64,000 nucleotides of DNA. Source: Ricinus communis. Its lineage: Eukaryota > Streptophyta > Magnoliopsida > Malpighiales > Euphorbiaceae. A program made the position numbers and the translations under genes. Shown piece by piece: positions 1 to 10,397 of this stretch (positions are counted from its first letter, which is position 1; each line of letters opens with the position of its first letter). The stretch is from contig NC_063257.1 of NCBI RefSeq assembly GCF_019578655.1, positions 27,580,362-27,644,361 of the forward strand, in the 5' to 3' direction. The notes beneath the pieces were generated by a model. The model did not search any database. It was not told the origin of the DNA and worked only from the letters and a program-made list of their open reading frames with translations.

Positions 1-2368
1 GAAAACATTTATCAATCGGAGAAAATGACCTTGTAATTTCGGTATATTTGTAAGTATGAGAAAACCATCCCTTAAATGGTTAATTTTATAATATGAGAAA
101 ACAACCTCGTAAAAGGGGTATGTTTATCAATATAAGAAAATAACCCCGTAAAACATGTATATTTATGAATTTGAGAAAACAACCCGATACTAGTGCTAAT
201 AATCTAATTTGAGAAAACGACCTTTTAAAAGTGGTATATTTATTAATATAAGAAAATAACCTCGTAAAACGTATATATTTTTGAATCTGAGAAAATAACC
301 CGTAAAAGCAGTGTAATTCCAAGTCTGAGAGAATAACCTTGTAGAAAGGGTAAATTTTTTAATATGAGAAAACACCCCATAATACAGAGATATTTATCAA
401 TTGGAGAGAATATAAGCGTAATTTTGGTATATTGGTGAGTATGAGAAAACAACCTCTTAAATGGGTTAATTTTATAATATGAGAAAATAACCCCATAAAA
501 GGGGTATGATTGTCGATATAAGAAAACAACCCCGTAAAAGAGGTATGTTTGACGATGTAAAACGTGTATATTTATGAATTTGAGAAAACAACCCTATAAT
601 AGTGTTAAGAATTTAGTATGAGAAAACGAACCCGTAAAAATAGTATATTTATCAATATAAGAAAATAACTCCGTAAAACGTGTATATTTATGAATTTGAG
701 AAAACAACTCCATAATAGTGCTAATAATTTAATATGAGAAAATGACCCCGTTAAAGTGGTATATTTATCAATATAAGAAAATAACCCCGTAAAACATATA
801 TATTTTTGAATGTGAGAAAATAACCCGTAAAAGCAGTGTAATTACGAGTCTGAGAAAACAGCCTCGTAGAAGGGGTAAATTATCTAATATGAGAAAACAC
901 TCTGTAACACCGAGATATTTATCAATCAAAGAAAATAACCCCATAATTTTGGTACATTTGTGAGTATGAGAAAACAACACCTTAAATGGGTTAATTTTAT
1001 AATATGAGAAAACAACCCCGTAAAAGGGTTATGTTTGTTAATATAAGAAAATAACCCCGTAAAAGGGTTATGTTTGTCGATATAAGAAAATAACTCATAA
1101 TAGTGCTAATAATTTAATATGAGATAACGATCCTGTAAAGTGGTATATTTATAAAAAAAAATAACCCCGTAAAACGTGTATATTTATGAATATGAGGAAA
1201 CAACAACGTAAAAGTAGTGTAATTGGGATTCTGAGAAAACAGCCTCGTAGAAGGGGTAAATTTTTTAAAATGAGAGAACAACCCCGTAATACATGGATAT
1301 TTATCAATCGGATAAAATAACCCCGTAATTTTGGTATATTTGTGAGTTTGAGAAAACAACCCCTTAAATGGATTAATTTTATAATATGAGAAAACAACCC
1401 CGTAAAACGGGTATGTTTGTCGATATAAGAAAATAACCCCGTAAAACCTATATATTTATGAATTTGAGAAAACAACCCTATAATAGTGCTAATAATTTAA
1501 TATGAGAAAACAACCCCGTAAAAGTGGTATACTTATCAATATAAGAAAATAACCACGTAAAACATGTATATTTATGAATCTGAGGAGACAGTCTCGAAAA
1601 AGTAGTGTAATTGCGATTCTAAGAAAACAGCCTCGTAGAACGGGTAAATTTTTTAATATGAGAAAACAGCCTCGTGGAACGGGTAAATTTTTTAATATGT
1701 GAAAACAACTCCGTAATATGGGGACATTTATGAATCTGAGAAAATAACCCCTTAATTGTGGTATATTTGTGAGTATGAAAAAACAACCCCTTGAATGGGT
1801 TAATTTTATAATATGAGAAAACAACCCCGTAAAAGGGGTATATTTGTCGATATAAGAAAATAACCCCGTAAAATGTGTATATTTATGAATTTGAGAACAA
1901 CCCATAATAGTGATAATAGTTTAATATGAGAAAACGATCCAGTAAAAGTGGTATACTTATCAATATAAGAAAATAATCCTATAAAACGTGTATATTTATG
2001 AATCTAAGAAAACAACCCCGTAAAAGTGGTGTAATTGCGAGTCTAAGAAAACAGACTCGTAGAATAGGTAAATTTTTTAATATGAGAAAACAGCCTCGTG
2101 GAAGGGGTAAATTTTTTAATATGTAAAAACAACACTATAGTACGGGGATATTTATGAATCTGAGGAAATAAAACCGTAATTGTGGTACATTTGTGATTAT
2201 GAGAAAACAACCCCTTAATATGGGTTAATTTTATAATATGAGAAAACAACCTTGTAAAAAGGGTATATTTGTCGATATAAAAAAATAACCCCGTAAAATG
2301 TATATATTTATGAATTTAAAAAAACAACCTTAAAATAATGCTAATAATTTAATATGAGAAAATGACCC
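1..2368 (-). repeat. 39-bp satellite array, left arm, segment 1
   Basis: This is a tandem array of degenerate monomers of about 38-40 bp. On the + strand each reads as the reverse complement of the right-arm consensus, so GAGAAAACAACCCCGTAAAA recurs throughout. Monomer types follow the same order as in the right arm, read backwards. Open frames of 60-138 codons on the minus strand (for example 1489-1905) come from the period being a multiple of three, and I do not call them genes. The array is cut at 2368 by the left LTR of a gypsy element. No host gene is visible. Confidence 0.93.
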
Positions 2369-4661
2369 TGTCACACCTTGTCTCATATAGCCTGAGGTGG
2401 ATATTTGAGACCAACCATTAACATTATTACTTAGTCTAAATATCTTAAAAGTGTCATTGTATCTGCAAAAATGATTTAAATTGATCTCTTATAACAAGCA
2501 TCGCAACTCGAATTAAGACACTAGAGTATTTATAATCGAATTATCATTCACTTTAAACATCAAATCCATTCTCACTTTCAACATGTTCAAAATTTAAATA
2601 ATTAAAAAGCGTGCCTTGTAAACATCAATACATCCTTTAATTTATATTAACCATCCCTATAACAAGTATCACAACTCGGCCATAACGTACATGCCATCAC
2701 CTCTAGGCACACTTGATGGCTAACCCTTCAACTACATTAGCACGGAACGACCCTTCTCCCTTCACCGTCCTTCAATCAAGTGCTCCGTTGTTTATTGCGC
2801 AATAACAACTAACACAATCTCAAATGTGCATATATCACCTCAGCACATTTATACATCTCATATAGGGTGGTAATACACAAACCAAAAATCATTTCTAATA
2901 AATAATCCTTCAAAACAATGTTAACACATTTATAGTTCAATAAGAATTCAAACAAAACCATCTCTTTCATAATCCAAGATGATCAAGAACTCAAATACAT
3001 CAACAAGTATAAAAGAATATCTCAAATTAAATTATCAGAAAAAAAAACACATAGAAATAAGTCATTTAACTTGTAAACTTGAAAGCTTAAAGTTTAAATA
3101 TAAAATTCAAGTATCAACAAGGCTGAATGGAAACCATTCTAATACATTATTTCAGGTCTATAAAACAACATTAAAATATCATTTTATTAATGTTATAAAA
3201 TGATTTAAAAAGCTTGAACATCTACTCACCAAAACAGTCTATAAATACATACAATCAATTCACCAAATTGATTAGTTTGCACCTTCAATTCCTTTGCCTT
3301 TTCCAGCACCTAAAGCATGAAATTTGTTTATAAATCATCAACATAATAATTCCATATATTGATATAATCATGCAGCCCCCAAACTATATACAAAATTTCC
3401 AAATTAACTTAACTCTACAAACCAGCCTTATTAACTCTATAAGAGTTGTTATCAGGCTTATATTAAAAATATTTCTCTGACCTGTAGAGAAGGAATTTTA
3501 ACTTAAATTTTTAACCAGACATATATATTTGTGTCTAATACCTTCAATAAAAATTTCAATAATATTTGTGTCTACTATTAAAGGGGTTAAGGATAGCTCA
3601 ACATAACCAGCTTCAATAATCCTGACAGACAGAGCAATTAAAAGTATGGCCTTGATTGATCATGTTACAGACAGAATTAGCTCCAATTCAAACCTAAAAA
3701 GTTATAGGAGATTCCCACAAGTTTCTTCAAAAAAAAACCAAACGCAATTTGGATTTTCCTATTAAGATATACGAAAAGTATCTCGACTACATTTAACTCA
3801 TGAACTCTGTAAACCTGGTACACAGAGCTGAATTTGAAAAATTCCTGGGACTTATTGAAAAGGCATTTTGAGCTAAAATTTTAATCAGAATTATATTTAT
3901 GTGTCTAGTACATAAAATAAAAATTTCACTTCTATTGGATGACCACAAGAAAATTTATATGGGTCGAATAACAATCAGCTCAACTATTTTGACAGATTAA
4001 ATAATAAAATGTTTCCTCTAATTGAACTGACATAGAAGCTAAATCAGATCAAGCTAAATGAGGAACAGTTTTAGAAGACTTTTCAAAATTTCTAGATCAT
4101 CAAATAACACTCAATTTAGAGCTTCCTAGCTCAAGATATAATCAAAACAATAAGACTGAAAAACTAGAATCATCAAACTCGAATTCTGTAATTTGAAAAC
4201 CCTAATATAAATAAACCAAAACATTAAAATTACTTACCAAATCAATCACCAAAGGCTTCTGGGATGAAATTAAAGCTTGGAAAGTGTTTTTGATCACCAA
4301 TTTCACTTGCAAATCAAGCCTAAACTTGAAGGATCAAGCAGCCACCTTCAAGCTTTCTTTCTTTTTTTTCTTCCTTTCTCTCCCTTTCTCTTTTCTTTTC
4401 TTTCCATATGTGTCTCCAGATCCAATTTGGGTAAATAAATGGTAAATTATTCATTTAAGCCCTTAGCGAAATGGCTTTGTTATCTATAAACCTCAAGCTT
4501 TCAATTGTGCAATTAAGGACAATCATTTGCTTCAATTGAGTCCTTTCCTCTATAAGTCTATCTATATATATACTAACTTATACTTAAATTCTATCAACAT
4601 ATATGTAAATGAAATGCATAAATGAAGCAAATATACCTATAGCTAGAGTACGGGTGTGACA
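2369..4661 (-). repeat. 3' LTR of element 1 (left copy)
   Basis: It starts TGTCACACC and ends GGTGTGACA, a typical TG...CA pair with short terminal inverted repeats, and is 2293 bp long. It aligns with 9437-10397 over its first part (shared stretches near 2369-2490, 2511-2600 and 2625-2905). It lacks about 450 bp present in the right copy. At that deletion it carries a short filler at 2491-2510 that resembles 2659-2677. The part from about 2905 to 4661 has no partner in the truncated right copy. A pyrimidine-rich tract lies at about 4350-4406. The open frame at 2979-3203 is not a gene. Confidence 0.88.
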
Positions 4662-4675
4662 ATTCTTCCCACCTT
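4662..4675 (-). other. Polypurine tract of element 1
   Basis: Immediately inside the left LTR the minus strand reads TAAGGTGGGAAGAAT, a purine-rich run at the expected site for priming plus-strand DNA synthesis next to the 3' LTR. Its position between the chromodomain stop and the LTR end supports the call. Confidence 0.7.
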
Positions 4676-4699
4676 AGAAAATTTCATCCTCGAAATTTG

Positions 4700-4850
4700 C
4701 TAGAATAAATGAGGACATTGGTTTCTCATATCTTCCTCTTGTTTCTAAGTAGCCTCCTCACTTCCGTGGTGTTTCCATAATACTTTTACCAAAGGTATGG
4801 TTTTATTTCTCAACACCTTGGTTTCCCTAGCAATAATGGCAATTGGTTCT
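4700..4850 (-). pseudogene. Chromodomain of element 1 (nonsense-mutated)
   Basis: The minus strand downstream of integrase encodes a C-terminal chromodomain-like segment with the core IPLVKVLW, then HHGSEEAT, then EDMRNQCPHLF and a terminal stop at 4700-4702. In chromoviruses this domain is thought to steer integration to heterochromatin through histone H3 methylation marks. A TAG at 4745-4747 stands where the family has a conserved tryptophan after EEAT, consistent with a TGG to TAG transition. The domain is therefore truncated. It identifies the element as a chromovirus. Confidence 0.78.
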
Positions 4851-5980
4851 TCTTCATAAGATAAATTATCTTTTAATTCTATGGGTTGGGCTTACAAAAT
4901 ATGACTAGAATCACTCATAAACCTCCTCAACATGGACACATGGAAAACATTATGAATCCGAGACAATTCTGTAGGTAAGGCCAACCTATAGGCTACTGGG
5001 CCAACCCTCTCAATCACCTCATATGGACCAATATACCTAGGGCTCAATTTTCTTCTTTTACCAAATCGTAATACTCCTCTCTAATGTAAAATCTTCAAGA
5101 AGACCTTATCACCCACATTGTATTCAATCGGTTCCCTCTTTAAGTCTGCATAACTTTTTTATCTATCTTGGACTTCTTTTAGACGATTCTGAATTAGTTG
5201 AATATTCTCTGTTGTCATTTGTACAATTTTTGGACCAACTAACTGTCTTTCCCCAACTTCATCCTAACAGACTGGAGTTTGGCACTTTCTACCATATAAG
5301 GCTTCATAAGGTGCCATTCCTAAGCTAGAATGAAAAGTGTTACTGTAGGCAAATTCCATCAAAGGTAGATGTTTATCCCAACTACCTGTAATTCCATTAC
5401 ACAAGTTTGAAGCATGTCTTCCAATGTCTGGATTGTCCTCTTTGACTGACTATTTGTTTGGGGAGGAAAAGCTGTACTAAACCTCAATTTAGTACCCAAA
5501 GCATACTGCAAACTTGGCCAAAATCTGGATGTAAATCTTGGATCCCGATCTGATACAATAGACAATGGAACACCATGCAATCTGACCACTTCTCTGATGT
5601 AGATTTCAGCAAGTCTATCTAATGAATAACTCACCTTCACAAGTAAAAAGTGAGCTGACTTAGTGAGTCGATCAATAATTACCTAAACTACATCATGTCC
5701 CTGCTGAGTTCTAGGCAACCCAATCATAAAATCCATCATAATATGCTCCCACTTCCATTCAGGAATAGGAAGAGGTTGCAATGTTCCCGCTGGATGCTGA
5801 TGTTCTACTTTAACCTGTTGGCAAACTAAACATTTCGCCATAAAATTTGCAATGTCTTTCTTCATCCTTGACCATCAATAGTTGTCCTTTAAAGTACTGT
5901 ACATTTTTGTATTTCCTGGATGCATAGCATATGCTGAATTGTGTGCTTCCTCCATTATCTCTCTTTTCAGAACTTCAACA
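4851..5980 (-). pseudogene. Integrase of element 1 (inactivated)
   Basis: This integrase has the HHCC zinc-binding region (AYAMHPG, then CLVCQQVK), the catalytic core, and a GPY/F module (KLSPRYIGPYEV, about 5020). The first catalytic Asp is in MMDF (5731-5733) and the second in VSDRDP (5548-5550). The DD35E glutamate is replaced by lysine in QSKRT (codon 5440-5442, AAG on the minus strand). In-frame stops lie at 5875-5877 (TGA in the zinc region) and 5683-5685 (TAG in the core), both where the family has tryptophan. Frame changes follow in the C-terminal part. The enzyme would be dead even if translated. Confidence 0.9.
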
Positions 5981-6639
5981 TTAAGTACACATAATCTGTC
6001 CCCATAAAGTAAAGTACCATTCTAAAATTATAAAATATGCTCTACTGCCTTGTTGGACTTGCTCTTTGATCTTCACCATTTGTTCATCTTGACTATGTGC
6101 CACCCTAACTCTATCAATCAACACTAATTGAATCTTCAAAGTAGCAAGCAATGCTCCTTTCTTACCTTGAGCTAATTCCACATTCAGTGCCCTCAACTCA
6201 AATAACAATGGCATTCGCTCAGAGTGAATATAAGATAAGTTACCTGAGGACTTCCTACTAAGTGCATCTGCTACCATATTAGCCTTTCTTGGGTGACATT
6301 CAATAGTTAAGTCATATTCTTTTAGGAGTTCTATCCATCTTCTTTGTCTTCAGTTCAACTCTTTTTGACTTAGTGTGTATTTCAAACTCTTGTGATCTGT
6401 GAAAATCTGACACTTCTCACCTTACAAGTAATGCCTCCAAATCTTTAAGGCAAAAATAACTGTTGCTAGCTCTAGGTCATGTGTAAGGTAGTTCAACTCA
6501 TGTGGCCTTAATTGTCGAGAAGCATATGCTACTACCTTGCCTTGTTGCATCAACACACAACCCAAACCATTTCTAGATGCATCACTATACACAATATATT
6601 CTAGCCCCGTCACTAGAAGTGTCAACACTGGTGTTGAGG
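5981..6639 (-). pseudogene. RNase H and linker of element 1
   Basis: Readable pieces on the minus strand carry the RNase H hallmarks: [10 protein letters not shown] (first acidic residue at about 6581-6583), [20 protein letters not shown], and further left TDHKSLKY. A TAA at 6422-6424 interrupts the domain just after IWRHYL. The segment from about 6277 to 5981 starts with VADALSRK, the usual end of RNase H, and continues into the linker before the integrase zinc region. The enzyme would remove genomic RNA during reverse transcription. It is broken by the stop and by frame changes around 6280-6420. Confidence 0.85.
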
Positions 6640-7528
6640 TTAAACATGCCTTTAATTGATTAAAACTATGTTCGCATTCTTCATTCTAGACAAACTTCAC
6701 ATTCTTTCTTAGTAGCTTTGTTAAAGGTAAAGCTATAACGAAAAAGCTTTGCACAAATCTCCTATAATAATCTGCCAACCCTAAGAAACTACGTACCTCA
6801 TGTACACTAGTAGGTGGTTTCTAACTAACAACTGCCTCGATCTTTTTAGGATCAACATACACTCCTTCAACTGAGATGACATGGCCCAAAAATACCACTT
6901 TTTCTAGCCAGAATTCACACTTGCTAAACCTGGCATACAATTGTTTATCCCTCAGTGTTTGTAGCGCAATTCTCAAATGCTCAACATGCTCTTCCTTTGA
7001 CCACGAATACACCAAAATGTCATCAAGGAACACAATGACAAAGTTATCTAGATAAGGCTTGAATACTCTGTTCATCAAATCCATGAATGCAACAGGAGCA
7101 TTCATTAACCCAAAGGGCATTACTAAGAATTCATAATGCCCATATCGAGTTCTAAACGTTGTTTTAGGCACATATGTTTCTTTAATCTTCAGTTGGTGAT
7201 ACCCGGATCTCAAATCGATCTTTGAAAATACTTTAGCTCCTCGCAACTGATCAAACAAGTCATCAATATGTGGTATACTTGTTGCGTATAGTCACCTTAT
7301 TCAGTTGTCTGTTTTTTTCAAAAATAGAACTGGTTCACCCCAAGGTGATACACTAGGTTTAATATAGCCTTTATCAAGTAACTCTTGTAATTGCACCTTT
7401 AATTCTTTCAATTCTGTTGGAGCCATTCTATATGGAGCTTGAGAAATAGGAGTTGTCCCGGGCTGCAAATCAATACTGAACTCAATCTCTCTATCAGGTG
7501 GCAATCCTAGAAGATCTTCAGGAAATAC
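6640..7528 (-). pseudogene. Reverse transcriptase of element 1 (internal deletion)
   Basis: RT motifs on the minus strand include the N-terminal [12 protein letters not shown] and SPWGEPVLFLKK, palm motif [13 protein letters not shown] (Asp at 7214-7216), motif [13 protein letters not shown], and motif [11 protein letters not shown] (Asp pair at 7019-7024). Between LFLKK and [10 protein letters not shown] about ten codons are missing near 7310, and the reading frame changes there. The lost piece is the finger segment that contains the conserved R-L-C-x-D-Y core. A TGA follows shortly after. The catalytic aspartates survive, but the protein cannot be made as one piece. Confidence 0.88.
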
Positions 7529-8059
7529 ATCTGTAAACTTATTCACCACTGGAATACTGTCAAGATTTTGTGCCTCTTTTTCTGTATCAATGACATATGC
7601 CAAGAATGCTTCACACCCCTTTCTCATCATTCTTCTAGCTGTGAGTGCTGAAACCATACTACAATGCTCTAAACCCCTTTCACCTCTAAACATAATTTTA
7701 CCACTAGTAGGCATCTGGAACTCTACCTTCTTCTTATAGCAATCAATCATTGCTTGATATTTGGTTAAGACATCCATGCCAAGGATCACATCAAACATCT
7801 ATAATGACAATGGCATGAGATCTGCTTCTAATTTCTGACCCCCAAACTCTAACTCACAATCCTGATAAATATGTTCATAACCTATTGATTCACCTACTGG
7901 CATATCTACAACAGTCCATCACACTCCTTTCTTTCGGTATACATGATGTGAATGATGATGCAATAAATGAATGAGTTACACCTGGATCAATTAAAGCATA
8001 TGCATTATCACCAAAAATAGCTAACTTACCAGAAATGACATCATGTGATGTTGCTGCCT
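7529..8059 (-). pseudogene. Aspartic protease of element 1
   Basis: The retropepsin active-site motif ALIDPGVTHSF lies on the minus strand (Asp codon 7986-7988). The second hallmark, FDVILGMDVL, is near 7798. Between them the frame shifts after FTSCI and a TGA at 7919-7921 interrupts the other frame. Downstream the chain runs through VFPEDL into the RT. The protease would cleave the Gag-Pol precursor. Confidence 0.8.
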
Positions 8060-9342
8060 CCTGTTGTGTCATGGAAAATACTCTAGGTTGCACTGAAGGT
8101 CTCCCTGTATATACAGGCCGAGTAGGGTGAGTCAATGTAGATGCACCACCCTCTCTACTAACACCGGCTCCTGAACCTCTGCCTATACCTTTACCAAAGC
8201 CAAAAGTCCTACCTCCTCTACTAGTTGTGCTTTGAACTCCTCTACCAGCACTAGTACCAAACTGTGCCCAATTAGGACAATCCCTCCTAATATGCCCGGA
8301 TCCACCATACTCAAAACACTGTATAGTTCTCTTCCTACAATCTCTCTTATAGATACAACCACAAGTAGCACAAGGTATAGTCCTTTTAAATGAACTACCC
8401 ACACTTGCCACCGGCTGTCTCACAGAGCTCTGACTGAACTAAGAAGACTATGGTTTATAAGTGCCTGACCAAGTCCAAGGTCCTATACTACCTCTAGGTC
8501 CTCCTATCTCTGATCTTTGTTGAGATGTACCAGCTCCCTTACTGAATCCCTTTTGCTTCCTTATCCAAACTGAGGCCTTTAATTTGCTTTCTTGCTCTAT
8601 TTCCTCCCTCAATTTTCTTTCTCTATTGCCTTCTCAACCCAGGTTCTAAAATGCTGGCCTTCATAGAGTGATAACTCATTCTTCAGCACTGTTTGTAAGC
8701 CCTCCTTGAATCTGTAGCACTTTTGAGTCTCAATTGGAAAGATGTCAGAAGCATAAAATCTATCAACATGTTCCTGCATAGTCATACTTCCTTGTTTTAA
8801 GGTAATGAGCTCATTTTGCCTCTCTACTTTGAATGCATTAGTCAAATATTCCCTAAAAATTCTACCTTGAATACATCCCATGTCAACTGATTCCCATGCA
8901 ACATCCTAACTCTAGTAAACCATGCATCTAAGGTGTCATGCAGTAAACCATACACATTACTAACCTTCTGTGCTTCTGTGAGTTCAAGTGTATTGAATGC
9001 TTTCTCGGTTGTCTTCAGCCACTTATTTGCCTCTCTAGAATCAATGGAACCATGGAATTCATACGCCCCACACTTCTTTGTATGCTCAATAATATCCCCA
9101 GGCCTTTTTCTCTGTTCTTGAGCTGTCAAAGTAGCAATAATAGTCTCTACAAATACCCTTGGATCAAGCTGCAAAATAGGTACAATGGGGGGTAGGGGAG
9201 AAGGAAGTTGCTCAACAATAGGGGTCCTAGCCTCAGACTCTAGCTTAGGATTTGTACTACCCCTAGACTCTGCCCGATCACTACCCCATTAGCCAATTCT
9301 TCCTTATCTAGGCGGCCTACCATGGTTCCTTCTCAGTGGCAT
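8060..9342 (-). pseudogene. Gag of element 1 with mutated zinc knuckle
   Basis: The likely start is the ATG at 9340-9342 (MPLRRNHGRPPR), followed at once by a stop. The retrotransposon gag domain is readable at 8842-9174 (WLKTTEKAF, LHDTLDAWFTRV) and, after a frame change near 8855, at 8609-8881 (NAFKVERQNEL, QEHVDRFY). The CCHC knuckle is at 8277-8318, but its second cysteine codon (8307-8309) now encodes tyrosine: C-F-E-Y instead of C-x2-C. Gag would form the virus-like particle and bind the RNA. A glycine/serine/arginine-rich stretch links the knuckle to protease, as in related elements. The + strand frame at 8933-9121 is only its antisense shadow. Confidence 0.86.
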
Positions 9343-9420
9343 CCTATAAATATAACAAAAACATTTTCAATATTTCATCAAACTACAGCAAAAGCATAAT
9401 TTAAAGGACCATTTAACAAA

Positions 9421-9432
9421 GCTCTGATACCA
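9421..9432 (-). other. Primer binding site of element 1 (tRNA-iMet)
   Basis: On the minus strand TGGTATCAGAGC follows the LTR end TGACA after a 4-nt spacer. This matches the complement of the 3' end of plant initiator methionine tRNA, the usual primer of plant gypsy elements. It fixes the right LTR as the 5' LTR and the element as minus-stranded. Confidence 0.88.
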
Positions 9433-9436
9433 AAAC

Positions 9437-10397
9437 TGTCACACCTCGTCTCACACAGCCCGAGGTGTACACTTAAAACCAACCATTAACATTATTACTT
9501 AGTTAGTCTAAATATTTTATAAATATCATTGTATCTGCAAAAATGATTTAAATTAATCTCTTATAAAATTTTAAAGCTATTCATACATTACATTTAGAAA
9601 ACAATAAGTTTTAAAGAAATAAGTTTTATGAATAGTGAAATACATATGAATAGTGAAATACATATAAAAGTAACCAGATGATCTAGAAATTTTCATCATT
9701 AAATTAATATAAAACACATTTCCAAACAGTTATATTATATATATATAAATTAGACACCATTACTTAACTTATAAATAAATTCTTTTACAAACTTACACAA
9801 ATAAAACTAAGAAATAAAGTACAAGGCTTCTCTGACAAGGATGTTGGCCAACCTTATTCTGATACTTTATATACACTATCTTAGCTCAATCCACCCACTA
9901 TCAAGTTCTGTTATCTGAAAAGATTTTAAAACAGAGTAAAATGAGTATAAAAATACTCAGTGGATAGATGTCACAAGCAGAAAATAGTTTAACTAAATTA
10001 AATATAATAAACATCTCAAATTAAGACACTAGAGTATTTATAATCGAATTATCAAATCCATTCTCACTTTCAACATGTTCAAAACTTAATTAATTAAAGC
10101 CCGTGCCTTGTAAACATCAATACATCCTTTCATTTTCATTAACCATCCCTATAACAAGCATCACAACTCGGCCATAACATATAGGCCATCACCTCTAGGC
10201 ACACTTGATGGCTAACCCTTCAACTACATGAGCACGTAACGACCCTTCTCCCTTCATCGTTCTTCAATCAAGTGCCCCGTTGTTTATTGCGCAATAACAA
10301 CTAACACAATCTCAAATGTGCATATATCATCTCAACACATTCATACATCTCATATAGGGTGGTAATACATAAACCAAATATCATTTCCAATAAATAA
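9437..10397 (-). repeat. 5' LTR of element 1 (right copy, truncated)
   Basis: The inner end TGTCACACC abuts the primer site. The sequence matches the left LTR and includes about 450 bp (about 9565-10018) that the left copy lost. Homology stops at about 10397, where satellite sequence begins. The outer part corresponding to 2905-4661 of the left LTR is missing, so the transcription start region of the element may be gone. Confidence 0.85.

Larger units (their letters stand above)
2369..10397 (-). mobile_element. Degenerate Ty3/gypsy chromovirus (element 1)
   Basis: This LTR retrotransposon is inserted in the satellite and transcribed leftward. The left (3') LTR begins TGTCACACC and ends GTGTGACA. 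The right (5') LTR begins with the same end next to a tRNA-Met primer site. Between them, in minus-strand order, are gag with a zinc knuckle, protease, reverse transcriptase, RNase H, integrase with a GPY module, and a chromodomain. This PR-RT-RH-IN-chromodomain order and the motif wording fit the Tekay/Del chromovirus clade. Many stops, frameshifts and deletions make it non-autonomous. The right LTR is cut off at about 10397, where satellite resumes in a different monomer phase, so there is no target duplication to match the left flank GACCC. Confidence 0.92.

Noticed and set aside
8933..9121. Plus-strand frame over gag of element 1
   Set aside because: It is the antisense of a clear gag domain.
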